Positions 49,314 through 62,393 of a DNA stretch of 64,000 bases are shown here, piece by piece (the stretch's first letter is position 1; each line of letters begins with the position of its first letter). The stretch lies in assembly GCA_943735955.1 (NCBI GenBank), contig OX030963.1, positions 6,451,811-6,515,810 on the forward strand. Reading direction: 5' to 3'. The stretch is from Piscicola geometra. Its lineage: Eukaryota; Annelida; Clitellata; Hirudinida; Piscicolidae. The notes beneath the pieces are model-generated. The model saw only the letters and a list, made by a program, of their open reading frames with translations. It was not told where the DNA came from and made no database searches. A program made the translations under genes and the position numbers.

Positions 49314-49710
49314 GCATGGGTGGTGATCCTGGGGGGGTCTTGGGGTCCGAACCCCCTCCCCACTTTTTTTAGTGAGGGGGGTTCGCCTTAATGTGGAACC
49401 CCCAATTTTTCAATAAAAACATTTCAAAACTCTTATTTTGATGCGATGTCAATCATGGCATCAAACAGGATTTTTCAATCAATCAATCAAATAGATTTCT
49501 ATAGCGCTCTTTCTTCAAATTCAAGAGCGCTCGTGTTGCATAATAAAACAGTGTGAGTGTGTGAAAGTTATAGGGATAACTGTCTAAATCAAAACTCTTC
49601 TTTGTTTACTTAAATATTCGTATCAAAACAGGAGTTTAAAATGTTTTTCAAAGTGGGGGGAGGAGGGTTTGGACCCCAGGACTCCCCCAGAATCGTTCAG
49701 GCTGGGTAGG
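49314..49710. mobile_element. MITE-like element with long C/G-rich inverted ends, copy 2
   Basis: Same ends (GATCCTGGGGGGGTC, GGGGTCCGAACCCCCTCCCC) and interior motifs as 13803-14146, including ATCATGGCATCAAACAGGAT. It is longer because about 60 bp with CAATCAATCAATCAAATAGA and AGCGCTCTTTC, a separate short interspersed repeat, has been inserted at 49480-49545. Confidence 0.65.
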
Positions 49711-51344
49711 ACACACCCAATATTTTAATAATTTCATTTTTCTACAACCCTACTAAATTTTCAACTTGCCCCAGTACCGGGGCATTATTTGAAGGCACTT
49801 TTGAAATCGCTATAGAAATAGTTCGGATTGATTGATTGATTTCTATGAATTAAGTTTGAGTTGCCATTGCAGACTCCACTGCATAATGGAGTCCATTATT
49901 TTATAGATATCTCCTTTAGCTTATTTGGTCTTCTTCTTTACTAATAAACTGTAGATTTCACAATCATTTGTATGTAAAAAATAGTTCTGAATTTAATTTT
50001 TTTAGTAAGTAATGTTTATAAATACTAAATAAGAAGGATTCTAATACTCAGCTCTGCGAAATACCACTTTTACCTTCTCCCACTCTGATTTAAACCCATT
50101 CACATTCACCCTGTGAATTCTATTACGGAAAATTATAAACCCTTCTACAAGTTTTGTATCAGAAACCATAACTTTTCAATTGATCTATTAGATTCTTATA
50201 TTGGGAATTAATTATTAAGTTGTTATATTCTATATGATTAACATTTCTATTTCTCACTAATTTCTCGTTTTAATTTGATTCTTACTCACGTTTAAAAAAA
50301 TATATTTTTGGATTAAGAATTATTTATTACCAGTCAGATCATGACTATATAACACCATTATAGTATTCAAAAATACTTTTGAGTTAATATTAAAAACTGA
50401 ATTGACTGGGTGGTGTATTCGCCTTCAGCTTTTAAGTTGGGATTAACGACCCTGGAAACGAGTTCAGAATCGCATCAACAACAAGGAAGTCAAAAGTTCC
50501 ATTTATCTGGGAAGAAAAAAAGCTGCTCTCTATGCGATTCGCTTTGACGTCTAAAACATAAAACGGGTCTACGCATTCCTTGAGGTGGGTGGTGTATGGA
50601 GAATAACATGGCTGTAATATAGCTGTAGACTATTATGGCTGTAGACAAACATGGCTGTAGAACAATATGGCTGTAGACAAAATGGCATGATAGTATCGCA
50701 AAAAGTGTTTTGTTGGAGATGTTGATTTTTGTGACTAAATAAAAAAAACAATTTTAATAAAGACTACATTTTATAGATTGGATTTCTATAGAGATTATTA
50801 TAAAAGATTATAAACTGAATAAACTCGGGTCTAGGAGATTTGAACAAACGACCTATAGGTTAAGTCACAAATCGTTAACCACTTGACCACTTTTTCTCGA
50901 TTAGATATTTAAGCCTCCACTTCTTTCAAATAGCAAAGCTGCGTCAATTACTAGTTATTTATTAAGTATGTAGAAACATCTCTGATTAAATTGAGTATTG
51001 GAAGTTTGTATAGCAAAATAAAATTGAATTATATATTTTTTATTTGTAGGATGTTAATTTTTAGTGTCCTATCTTAGTTAAGTTTTAAACTTTTTTTTTC
51101 AAACTTTCTTCCATATTTCAGCCAGCATCCCTCAAGTTTACATACAAATACATGTAAATTCTCGGAAACGTTTTGAAACTGGAATTCACAGGAGGGCGTG
51201 TGTAAGAAAACTTTCATGAGCCTTTAACTCCGTTTATTGAATCGAATATTTAAATTCAAAATAATAACAATTTTTAATTCACGTTTATATAAATCAAAAG
51301 TTCGATTAGTGAAGTGCATATAGGCACGTTGCAAGACACTAATC
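49711..51344. other. Intergenic DNA between DHX34 and the fibrinogen-domain gene
   Basis: AT-rich, no gene seen. 49798-49855 has an ATTGATTGATTGATTTCTAT short repeat. 50595-50690 repeats ATGGCTGTAGA about five times. 50822-50892 read on the minus strand looks tRNA-like (GTCAAGTGGTTAACG, then GTTCAAATCTCC) and may be a decayed SINE head. Confidence 0.4.
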
Positions 51345-54300
51345 TTACACGGCAAGCATCATCACGAACGACTTCAGGGATGTATAAAAGGAGTCATCAA
51401 ACCAAAGCCAGACAATTCCAGTTTCCAATTCTTTTTTGTCACCATTGTACTTGCCATTGGGATTGCTTTGTAGGCAATCATTGTACCACCACCCTCCAAA
51501 CCACACTTGAGCGCAGTGTTTATTGCTTTTATCGTTGTCTTGGTCCTTGGAACTGAAAAACATTCCATTATGATATCTCATCGAGTCTCCTGTTTAAACA
51601 GTCAATTATTAGATCGTATGTATATTGAAACTGAAAATTGAGATTATCAATATTTTCAATATCGTAAAACACCATGTATAAAGCACACTTTTGTACCTAA
51701 AAGTTACTTTTGAAAGCTAGTGTGCCTTTATAACGGAGTTTGCAGGATATCAAGCTAGAAACCTCCAAAGCACATTACCAGGCACTCAGGTTTTTCTAAT
51801 GAATGGTAGAAATAAAAAAATAAAAACTTGAAATAATAACAAAAATTGAAATAATAACAAAACTTTAAATAATAACAAAACTTTAAATAATAACAAAACT
51901 TTAAATAATAACAAAACTTTAAATAATAACAAAACTTTAAATAATAAAGAAACTTTAAATATTAAAAAAACTCCAAAAAAAACTTGATATAATAAAAAAA
52001 CTTGAAATAATAAAAAAACTTGAAATAATAAAAAAACTTGAAATAATAAAAAACTTTAAATAATAAAAAAAACTTTAAATAAGAACAAAACTTTTTATAA
52101 TAACAAAACTTTAAATAATAAAAAAACTTTAAATAATAAAAAAACTTGAAAAAATAACAAAACTTGAAATAATAACAAAACTTTAAATAATAACAAAACT
52201 TGAAATAATAACAAAACTTGAAATAATAACAAAACTTTAAATAATAACAAAACTTGAAATAATAACAAAACTTACTTGAAATAATAACAAAATATACTTT
52301 AAATAATTACAAAAGTTACTTGAAAGAATAACAAAAATTACTTGAAATAATAATAAAAACTCAATAAATAAATAAGCTCTAAATTCTGAAATCATAACTA
52401 TCACTTTTTATGAAAAAATCTCTTTGTAGTAGAGAAAATTCGGGCATTATGGGGATAATATGGGATACCATTGTTTAGGCTAAGTTCATATTTCAAATCA
52501 AATAATAAAAATATAAACTGCTTAAGATAGAAAGGAGAAAAAAAGTCAGCTGATTGCTCGCTTTAGCCAGAAAGTGTTTTGTGACTTTCACAAGTTTCAA
52601 CATACATATTTTCAACATTTTGAACTAAAAGTTAACAAGTGATCAAAATTTAATTTTTATCTTAACGTGTAATTAAAAAGTTGTTTTTATTATAATTTGT
52701 TTATTTGTTAGTTAACAAAATTTTATCAGCATGTATAAAAGTTTTTTTGTCTAGATAACATGTTGGCTAATATGAGACATAATATATTAGCCGACAAAAA
52801 ATGTATTACTCTATAAATCATGCAATAACCTTTATGAAATATTTATATATTTTATTCATTAAAATATCTTATTTAATGTTTGAAAAAACAATTGAAGTTT
52901 TATTAAGTTTTGTTGCTTTTTCATTCATGTTGGAAATATGGTTTTAATCTTTGAAAAATTTAAAATAATAAAAGTTTTATAACATGGTGTTTTTTCAGTT
53001 AATTTAAATTTCAAAAAGAAAACTAATAAAGTTGTATAACGTCTTATTGCTTTTTAATTAATTTCAACGCCTATCCCATACTACCCAACTATTTTATATA
53101 AGTCTCTATTTGCAACACTTTTGAAATTATTTTTTTTGTATATAAATAAATAAATGACATCAATTTTTGAAAATGACAATAATATTTATAAAGGCTTCCT
53201 TCCTAACTTCAAAGAAACAACATCATAAAATAAATGTCCAAAACAACATCATAAAATAAATTTCCAAAACAACATCATAAAATAAATGTCTAAAACAACA
53301 TCATAAAATAAATGTCCAAAACAACATAATAAAAACTTAATGAGAACTCCGTTAAAATTGTTTCAAACAAGTTGAAATCATTATCATCACTAATTTCACA
53401 AAACACCACTTTAAATTAAAGTTTGAGAAATTTTCAAATAGTTTCTTAATCGAAAAATGTGTTCTTTTCATAATGGGATGTGTAAGCAAGTAACTCATAT
53501 TCAGTTGGAAGAAATTTAATGTTATGAAGCGGCAAAAAGATTGGCAAGATTTCAGTGAAGACCTGCGGTGCAGACAAGTCATGCTTCTTGGAACGTGCAG
53601 GGATATAACAAGCTGAGTGAATCTCTCCGGCGCACCACCATTGTTTATTTATTTTTTATCATTATTTATTAAAAAATAGAACTTTCAAATGCATAAAGAA
53701 AGATAAAAATAGTTAATATTTTCTGTAAGAATTTATTATTATTATTTTTAAATTCTTTTTTTCTTGTTTTTGGCAATTAAATTAGAAATGCGCCTTATAC
53801 ACGGGCGCGCCTTACACATGGTGTTTCATAGTAATCATATTTTTTCTTAGTTTGTAAACCTGCTGTTCCAGAATATCCACAGACATGGAGCTTGTACTTG
53901 TTCTCACTTCCTTCAACTTCAAAGTGATCATACTTAGCCCATTTAATTGTTCCATCCCATCCTTCCATCACGACAAGGAGTTTGCAGCCATTCTTGGTGT
54001 ATTTGTGAATCTCTCTCAGACCTAGCAAATTGTTAATTTTTCTCTTTGGGCAAATCAATGAAAATAGCAAATAATTTATAAAAACATTTTCTAATTAGCT
54101 GAAATCTTAAATAGTGAGTTCATAAGTTATTATCGAATTTGAAATAAAATTAAATGGATTTTTTATTAATTATGTTCCATCTCATTTTAGAAACTATTCT
54201 GGTTTAAAACGATACAAATTCTTGAAACTTTACAATCCAATATCTAAAAATTATTATTTTTCTATAAAACACTGCGCAGATTTGTTTAAAACAGTGGTTT

Positions 54301-57300
54301 TGAAACTTTTTAAAGAATGCACTTTTTATAAATTCAGCGAACCACTACCACCAAAACCGATAAATTATTTGTAAAAGGAAAAATTAGCGTAGTAATCGTC
54401 ATAATTAATAAGATGATGAACCTGTTTGTCATTTAAAAAAAATGTCAGTAAAGAGTTGCGCGCAACATGAACTTTTTTAAAAATAGATGATTATAAAGTT
54501 CATGTTGCGCAATGCCTTTCTATACCGGGTCTAATTATAAAATGGGATGGAACATATATACATGAACATATACATTTTTGAACATTAAAATTTCAAACCT
54601 AGCCAAAAGTTTTCTTCAATATTTCCAAATCCATCTTCGTATTCTCTGAAGCTTCTGTAGAAATCTACTGAGTCACTGACTCTTCTCTGGAAAGTCTAGT
54701 GAAAAAGAATAAAAGCTTTTTTAAATTTTAAAAACAATTCAAGCAAAAGTCTCATTCATTAAATATTTCAGAAAGTATTAAGTTACATTGAAAAAAAAAT
54801 TGTTCATTATTACTCTTCCTAGACCACATAGTTTCCAAAATCATGACTTTTCCTTCTCTATTGGTGTCAGATCAACCTCCATCTTTATATTAGGGAGAAC
54901 ACGAATAGTTCAAGCAGTGAACTTTATGACACATCAATGGCTTAAGGATGAAGGTCAAATCAGATAAGTCTACTGAAATAACGATGAATTTAGTTAAGCT
55001 GGAAGAAGTTTCACTGTTAAACTTTTTATGAAAAACTCTTTCGAAGAATGAAGCAAGCATCAGATAGAGAAAAAAGAATCTTAATGGCAACTGCATATAT
55101 ATATATATGTTCTCAACATTCTATTTTACAAATATTGCACAAATAGGGCTGGTTTTTTCGTTTTTTCAAGTTTTTAGCTGCAATATTTCAGTTCATGTTT
55201 CAAGTGTTGCAAAATTATGAGCTAGATGTGTAGAATATCCAATCTATGGTGAACGGGTAGCTGAGTGGGTGAACGGGTAGCTGAGGGGGTGAACGGGTAG
55301 CTGAGTGGGTGAACGGGTAGCTGAGTGGGTGAACGGGTAGCTGAGTGGGTGAACGGGTAGCTGAGTGGGTGAACGGATAGCTGAGTGGGTGAACGGGTAG
55401 CTGAGTCGGCAACGACTCTCGGCTTGACCAATAATGAAAGGTCTTAGGTTCAAGTGTAACCAATGCCTTAATAACCCAAAAGGGCAAATGAAAATATGCA
55501 GCCTAAGTGGCCTGGAAGCCCGTTTGGGTTATACGCCACTATAATAATGCTCGTCATTATTATTAATATTATTATTATTATTGCCTGAAATTTTTAAAGA
55601 AGCAGTTATTCAATCAGTGATTCAATCAGTCATTCCATGGATTTTGAAAGGATTTATCAATTAAAATGAGATGTTCCACGATTATAAATCTTAATCGCCG
55701 TTAATCGACGATTAAAACTTTAAATTGTTTTTAACGCAAGGTTTTCAGCATATTTGACATTAGTAGGAAATAGTATTTTAATTTTTTTTCCTATAAATAT
55801 ATTAGAAACTATTGAACTTGTATCAGAATTTACTAATAAAAGTATTCCACATTTGAAAGAAGAAAAAAAACATATCTAAATGATAAAAAGGGACACATCT
55901 TATTTGAGCCAGTTACTCGAGCAATCAAGTTTTTCTACATTAAATGGATCTGAAGAGGCTCTTATCTTTCTTTGTGCCTTGACAAGCTGAACTGTTGGAG
56001 ATGACAAGTACTTCTCGCTAGTTTCGCAAGATCCGGATATGCTCCTTCATGTTGATGCTATTTTGTTTGGTCTATATTGTTCACAGCCTAAAAGACGCAG
56101 GCCATGCTACAATGGTTCTGAGAACTATGGTTCTTATGCGCCAGAGACGCCAACCCACACGACGTACACATCTCTCAATGTATAGGTCGCAAACACCGCA
56201 TCATATACACTAGGTATAGGATAGTTCATGGTTGCTTGTCAGGGATTCAAACAGACAACCTTTGAGTTGCATGTCTGACGTCTACCATCTAAGCCATCTT
56301 CGCTCCCCAAATATGTTTTGGAGGTTTTCTTTTCTTCTAATAGTTTCTCCAACCCTTTCCACGTTACTTCTTTTTCATTTTTTCAAGGACATTTGAAACT
56401 TTTAAATTGTGGATATAATGATGTAGCAATGGAAAATTCTGATAAATTTTTCTTTGCTCCAGTTTGGAAATGATTTTTTCTTTAAAACGAGGAACATAAA
56501 CTGGATCCTCTTCTGAGATGCATAGTTATTGTGTAAGATGACAAATTGCAGGTAACACTATTAAAATTGTTACATATTTTTCACAAAATCTACAAGAAAT
56601 GAACTTTTTTTTAATGCAATTTTAAAAACGAGGGATACCTTTTCAACGAAATATATTCAACTTTTTTCTATAGTGCAAAACAATAAAATAAGTTTAAAAT
56701 AAGTTTAATTCCGATACATTTAGTTAACTGAGTTTTAATTTTTAATTGCGTTAGTTTTTTAACGACGTTAATCTATTAGCGAATTAATCGAACTAACTTA
56801 GATTAAAGCACAGCTCTAATTGAATTATATATTTAGTATTTATCTTAACTTTTTTGAATTAATCAATACAACTGTTTAAAAAATATTTAAAATTACTTAC
56901 ATTTTTTAAATTTAAATTTTTTAAATGAAATGTATCTTTAACTTTGCAATAAACTATTAAACTGATTAAAAATATGGAAACAAAACTGAAAACAGCAATT
57001 TATTCTAGGAATTGGTTGATTAAATCATTTAAAACTAAAAAATAATCATTTGTCAAAAAATTGGAAAGTCATCACTCTATTAAATGTACCATATTAGTAA
57101 TTGCATATTAGACTTTCTAACATTTTAAAAAATATTATTTTCCTGTATTATATCTCGATGAAAATTTGCTTGTAAATAATGAAAATAAGTTGTATTCTGA
57201 CTAATTCTTAAAAAAGTTTCCCCTACACAAAATCTTTGAAATTGTAAATAAGGCTTACTTAAGGTTTAAACTTTCCAAATTTTTATCAAATAATTAATTT

Positions 57301-58186
57301 TCTTTTTTGTATATCGATGAAACCTTTGCTCAAAAGTAATAAAATGAGTTTTATTCTAATTAAAGTCTCTAACCACTTTAAATCTATTAAATATTATGGT
57401 AAGGGCGACATTACTTTTTAACGAATTAATTAGAATGAAACTCATTTTCATTATTTTTGAATAAATTGTTATCGATAAATAAAACAGTAAATTAATTATT
57501 TAGAAAAATTAGAAAATTTATTACTTTAAATATGCATATATTATAAATTTGAAGCTATAAATTGTGAGGGAACTTTTTCAACAAGAAATTATTTATCATT
57601 TTTGAACAATTTTACATCGAGTTATGGCCCAGGAATATGATGTTGCAAAAAAGTCATAACTCTAATGCATATAAAGTAAATTTGAAATATTGGTTTTGGG
57701 AGGTGAAATTTTTGAAACAGAAAAAAAGATTTATTCATTACTTTTGTAATATTATGAATCATTTATGACCCAAAAACATGGGGTTTAAAAAATTCATAAA
57801 ATTAATGTGCATATTTTTTTATAGAATTTTTTTATATACTATTCTTATTCATTTATTTTTATTTCAATTAATTATTTATTCATTAATTATTATTACTATT
57901 AATGTTTTATACCGAGCGGTTTTGAAGCTCGTCCGGGTTTACTCCAAGTTAATAATATTCATCCGAACTTAGAACCAAAAAAAAAATTACATTTTCAAAA
58001 AATAATGGTGTCTTAACATTATGTGTGCCCGAACAATCTAGTAATTTAAAAATCACTCACCACCCATTTTTCAGTTCCGAAGAAACTGAACTCATTTGGT
58101 TCCAGCCGGAAAGTTGACCTGTCGAAGTAGACTTGATGAGAAAAAGCACAGTGCAGTGCAAAAACTAAAAACAAGGAATAAATCAT
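51345..58186 (-). CDS. Secreted single-domain fibrinogen-related protein (FReD), four exons
   Basis: Probable secreted recognition protein of the ficolin/tenascin-like fibrinogen-domain group. Exons: 58061-58186, 54599-54695, 53860-54021 and 51345-51589. Phases agree; 630 nt give 209 aa. Exon 1 has a signal peptide (MIYSLFLVFALHCAFS). The domain follows as EKWVTFQRRVSDSVDFYRSF, GFGNIEENFWLG, NKYKLHVCGYSGTAG, YHNGMFFSSKDQDNDKSN, CAQVWFGGWWYNDC and NPNGKY. The DQDND segment corresponds to the calcium site and CAQ...NDC to the conserved disulphide. Unusually, the N-terminal subdomain is short and has no cysteine (HQVYFDRSTFRLEPNEF), so its usual first disulphide is missing. There is no collagen or coiled-coil stalk. 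A TATA box lies just upstream. Introns hold SINEs, a MITE and AT-rich minisatellites. Confidence 0.88.
51669..51744. mobile_element. Very short MITE copy (AACACCATGTATA ends)
   Basis: The left end AACACCATGTATAAAGCACA and the inverted right end (CCGTTATAAAGGCACACTAG) face each other about 75 bp apart. A further single end, GCGCCTTACACATGGTGTTT, is at 53804-53823. Confidence 0.4.
51825..52365 (+). repeat. 18-bp AT-rich minisatellite in FReD intron 3
   Basis: About 30 copies of AAATAATAACAAAACTTT with variants (AAATAATAAAAAAACTTG). A second, shorter array of ACATCATAAAATAAATGTCC units lies at 53220-53330 in the same intron. Confidence 0.9.
55245..55402 (+). repeat. 20-bp tandem array derived from a SINE head
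   Basis: About eight copies of GTGAACGGGTAGCTGAGTGG with few changes. The same sequence occurs once at the start of the complete SINE at 59589, where it contains the A-box-like GGGTAGCTGAGT. Here the array leads directly into one SINE body. Confidence 0.85.
55403..55580 (+). repeat. tRNA-derived SINE body behind the amplified head
   Basis: Continues AACGACTCTCGGCTTGACCA, then B box TAGGTTCAAGTG, GGGCAAATGAAAATATGC and GGGTTATACGCCACTATAAT, ending in an ATT-repeat tail. It is over 85 percent alike by eye to 59605-59773. It lies in intron 1 of the FReD gene. Confidence 0.75.
56086..56307 (-). repeat. tRNA-derived SINE, second family
   Basis: On the minus strand the head is GATGGCTTAGATGGTAGACG, then GGTTGTCTGTTTGAATCC. 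The body has the ACACTAGGTATAGGATAG (plus) and AGACGCAGGCCAT (plus) motifs shared with 59058-59229. Confidence 0.65.
56308..58060. other. AT-rich part of FReD intron 1 with an inverted repeat
   Basis: No gene seen. 57308-57362 and 57425-57480 form an imperfect inverted repeat around ATCGATGAAACC / GGTTTCATCGAT-like ends and AATGAGTTT(T/C)ATTCTAATTA. A third related direct copy is near 57150-57205. Confidence 0.4.
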
Positions 58187-58231
58187 ATTGCTAGTTTAGA
58201 TTCTCTACTGAGACACCTCTTGGATTTTGGG

Positions 58232-58239
58232 TATTTATA
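58232..58239 (-). promoter_or_regulatory. TATA box of the FReD gene
   Basis: TATAAATA on the minus strand, about 45 bases upstream of the start codon at 58186. The same motif is kept at the same spacing in the pseudogene copy (63072-63079), which supports it as a core promoter. Confidence 0.6.
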
Positions 58240-59057
58240 GAAGAAATAAGCTTTATTTTAAGGTCAAAAGAGAATAAAAATCAAGTGTTTATCAGAATTT
58301 CTGATAAATACTCGAATCTACTACAGACGCTTTTCTGATTCAGAAAGGGTTTGGCCACATATTGGTCACGATATATCCATTTAAATAAAATCAACATTAT
58401 TTCAGCAATATTATAAATTTATTTTATTATTTAGTATTTTTTGTGAAAATACAAACCTATATTACTATTAAACTTTTCTAAAGATCATCTTTATTATAAT
58501 TTTTAATTATTGTTTTCAGCAGCGTCAAAGGCCGGTGCAGATTATTCAGAAAGTCAGATAAACACTTGAGCTTAACTTTCTGAAAAACAAATTAAAAAAT
58601 GATTTTCATTAAAAACAAAAAATTGTATAATTGCTACGTCTTAAATTTTTTTCTTGGTTTCACTATTAAAATGTATTTTTATCAATTTTAGTGAAAGGGC
58701 GGGTAGAAGTTTTTTCAAAAAGGCGTCTATAAGTACGAATAATATCAAAAACAGAAATTACTTAAATCTATCAATTTCGAAGCGTTTTATTAATGTAAAA
58801 AAAAGATTAGAGTAGAACTACTTCATAAATTTCAAATTTCATTTCGTACCTTTTTAACGTTGTACGCTGTTTTTAATCGATTCTTATTTCTAAAGCTTCA
58901 CCTTGGAAAATACTCGAGATTTTTCAAAATAATAATTAAATAGAAATTTCATATCATTACGCTTACTTGCTGTTTCCTATCATCACTTTTTTTACCCTTC
59001 TTGAAATTATTTCTGAGCTTTTTTTAATTTTTACATTTAATATTTCTCATTGCCTGA
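58240..59057. other. AT-rich intergenic DNA
   Basis: FReD gene upstream flank. No gene or repeat recognised. Confidence 0.4.
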
Positions 59058-59229
59058 CAGACGCAGGCCATATTAGAATGCTTTTGTGCGCAGAGGCACA
59101 ACTTCTCACGACGTACATATCGCATATAATACACTAGGTAAATGATAGCTCACGGTTGTTCATCAGCAATTCGAACAGGCAACCTTTGAGTTGCCGGATT
59201 GACGTCTACCACCTAAGCCATCCTGCTCT
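59058..59229 (-). repeat. tRNA-derived SINE, second family
   Basis: On the minus strand it starts AGAGCAGGATGGCTTAGGTG with a good A box, followed by the B-box region GGTTGCCTGTTCGAATTGC. The remainder matches 56086-56307. It abuts an AACGCTATATAAATTTATTT / GATTGATTTA short repeat. Confidence 0.7.
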
Positions 59230-59588
59230 TGAATTTGAATAAAAAACGCTATATAAATTTATTTTATGGATTGATTTATCGCTCTAAGCTGTTTATAGTT
59301 TTTTTTACAAGTTTGGGGATGAACGAAAATTTGATATGGGTTTTTATCACTTTATTATTAGTTCTTCTTCATTATTACTCGGTCAAAAACATGAAGTTGT
59401 CTTTCAATGAATTGTGGTTCTTCCAGTATTTTTTACAGTAAAGCATCTTTTTTAATTACTGACAATTTCATTTTATTTTTTCAGTTTTTACTTTTGTAGT
59501 GTCTGTTTAAATCATCTCTAAACCTTTCCATAAAATGTATTCATTTTTACGTCAGTATGTCCTTTTCCTTCTGGTAGATCTAGTTCTT

Positions 59589-59775
59589 GTGAACGGGTAG
59601 CTGAGTAAGCAACGACTCTCGGCTTGACCAATAATGAAAGGTCCTAGGTTCGAGTGCATCCAATGCCCTAGTAACCCTGAGGTGCAAATGAAAATATGCA
59701 ACCTAAGTGGCTTGCAAGCTCATTCGTGTTATACGCCACTATAATAATGCTCGTCATTATTATTATTATTATATT
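59589..59775 (+). repeat. tRNA-derived SINE, best-preserved copy of the first family
   Basis: Starts GTGAACGGGTAGCTGAGTAA, with B box TAGGTTCGAGTGC, body GTGCAAATGAAAATATGC and tail GTTATACGCCACTATAATAA followed by ATT repeats. It has a single head unit, unlike the copy at 55245-55580. Confidence 0.75.
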
Positions 59776-61821
59776 AACTTAATTTTTCTTCAACACTAAC
59801 ACTTGATATTCTTGGTGACTAATACGTTTACATAAAGTAAAAATTGAAAATATTTCCAAGAGGGGTTAAATGTTAATGTACAGATAAAAAAGTGAGCTAG
59901 AACCTCTGGCTTAATTTTGTTTAAATTCTAGGGGAGGGGTCGACAATATTTCCAGGTGTCGACACTCAAACCCAGTTGCCTGAATGTAGTGTTTTTACAT
60001 TTATTCTTTCACTTTGACAGTTGATCTGAATAAATGAGACTGTGAAAGTGTCTGAATATTGATCCCACCTTAAGTAGCAACCCCAATCGATTTTTAAAAC
60101 GTATTCATTTTTACAAATTGAAATGCCTAAATTTTATATTTTGATTTACTGATTTCAAATACGTTAACAAAATTTCAATTTTTTTATATAAAAAAAAGAT
60201 ATACCTATTTTAAAATGTAAAAAAGAGCACATTTTTTGTGCCGTTTTTACGTCATAATCTATAAGTAATTCACAGCCCCCTCACAAGACAGAAATATTGT
60301 TTTTATGTCATAACTTTTTTATTTTATTTTATATATTGTTGAAAATCACTAGTTTTATTTAATTTGATATAAGGAATCAGAATTAAAAGTTAAAAGAATA
60401 ATATCTTTATAACCATTATAGAGGTCAATAGATCTGCGTGGTTTTAACTCCCTAAACTAAACTATAAATGACAAAGTTATTAACATTTTAAAAGCTTCAC
60501 TTTTGGATGAAATAAATTTTTACTTAGTTTATTGTTATTAATTATTATATACTTTTGTAAGGTTTAAAATATTTAGCTATTTGTTTCTGAAGAATCTAAA
60601 ATTATAATAATTCAGCCTTAAATCTATTAACAATGTTCTCAAGGAATGGAAAAAACTGTTTGAATACGTTTATTCAATGAGCAAAGGCTGAAACTAATAT
60701 TTAATAAATTGTTCCATCAACAAAAAAATGTGGCATTATACCTACCATAGTTTTTTTATAATTTCATGTTCTTCAATAAACAAATGTCTTTTAGAAATAC
60801 TAGAGTTAGGGGCTTTTGTTTTATATAAAACTAATTTTTTCGAGACATTCTGTTTTTCTTCTCATGCTGGCAATTGATAATAACCAGGTTTCTTGGACGG
60901 ATTAAGACATTTCACAACTGCATTTTCTTCGTCTAAATATTTTCCACCTAGGATACCAATTGTGCGGCAAAGTCAAGTTATTTTTGTAACTTTAACATTT
61001 TAATGGTTTAATTTACATTTTAGATCATTATTGTACATGAATAATATTTTCTTTAAATTTAAAGAAAAAAAAAGAATTCACTAGAGCCAATTATAAAAAT
61101 TGACTCTCAAGTTCGACCCATAAAGACCGAACCGTTCATCTGAGAAGTGGGGCATTCCCCTTAAATTAAAGAAAATACAATTCTGAATTTAATATTTCAT
61201 GCTTGTCACTCTTTTCTTCTCTTCTTTCCAGTCTACCTAACTATACCATTTTAAAGATTTCGCGTTGTGAGTGTTTTTTAAATTGGTCAAAATGGAACCC
61301 ATTTCATGACAAAAAAAATTATCTTTTTGTTATATTCATGATAATGTTCCATCAAAATTGTTCATTTGTTTTAAAACATTTTAAATTTCAACCAAAGCCT
61401 AAACCTTTACTCTATTTCCTAACCCTAACCCAAAGAATTTTTAAATTTCTTTTTTTTAAATTTAAAACTAAATTCCCAACCTTAACCTCTAAACCTTAAA
61501 CCCTAATTTCATCCCCTACCCTTATCTCGTAAATTATATTTTCTGTAAAACTTCACGGAAAGTAACAAAAAATCGAAAGTTTTCTTCAGTGAAACTTTCA
61601 CAGAAGAATAAGTAGCTTTTTTTATTTTCCGTGAATATTATACAATATAAAAATGCGTTTTTAAAAATAATCAAATAAGTTTAGAAAATGACTAAAAACT
61701 CAAAAGACTCTAAACGTAATGATAATAAAAAAACTTCAAATTTAACTTAAATTAGTTTATTTGAAAGTTGTTACCGAGGCTTTAAACAAGAATAAGTTTT
61801 TGGCAATGAAAATATTTTTAT
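59776..61821. other. AT-rich intergenic DNA
   Basis: No gene seen. Around 61395-61510 are degenerate CCCTAACC / AACCTTAACC tracts resembling diverged telomere-type repeats, too irregular to call. Confidence 0.4.
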
Positions 61822-62220
61822 TTGACAGATAGTTATGATTATAACCAACAGTTGCCTTTAAACAATAAAGTAGCTAAAGTTTCAGGGATCTATGACCACT
61901 TAAATAATAAGTTAGTTTTACCATTATTTATAAACTCATTAAATGCCAGTGCCGTGGCAGCATGGAAAGTCTTCTGTAACGTAGAAAAAGAGAAACTCGA
62001 CAATTTTTTTTTAAAGAGCCATTACAATGTTATTTTTAAAGTTTAAATAAAATCGAAAAAGAAATTAAAAAATGGTGGAAGAGCAACAATCGATCTGCCA
62101 AACTCGATTAGATTTGATGGGTTTGGTCATCAAAAAGTTGTAACTAGCCAAGGACGGTGCAAATTTTATAAAATGGATGCTTTATATAAATGCTCTGAAT
62201 GTCATAATAGGATTAAATAG
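61822..62220 (+). pseudogene. Decayed piggyBac-like transposase C-terminal fragment
   Basis: One frame reads SGIYDHLNNK, then LPLFINSLNASAVAAWKVFC, like the KW-WPLF-x-x-L-(x)-AW block after the piggyBac catalytic core. A stop follows at 62044. A second frame (about 62076-62220) reads IRFDGFGHQ, then GRCKFYKMDALYKCSECH and a stop, like the cysteine-rich C-terminal zinc-binding region of these transposases. The frame change and missing N-terminus show it is dead. The assignment rests on remembered family patterns. Confidence 0.5.
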
Positions 62221-62393
62221 TTAAAAGTTGATAAAAAAACTAGATTGTTTTATTGTATATTTCAAGGCATAGTTGCCGTTTATCAGCATGAAATTCAAAA
62301 ATAATTTGATTTCATTATTATTCGCATAATCTGAGAATGAGACTTCAACGTTTTTTTTTTCCAAAAATATTTTTTGGGCATTTTTCGCGAAAC

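Noticed and set aside
57778..57972. Small hydrophobic protein gene
   Set aside because: Chance open frame in AT-rich intron DNA, with no homology or splice context.
61395..61510. Internal telomere-type repeat
   Set aside because: CCCTAACC motifs are present but irregular and diverged; no array.
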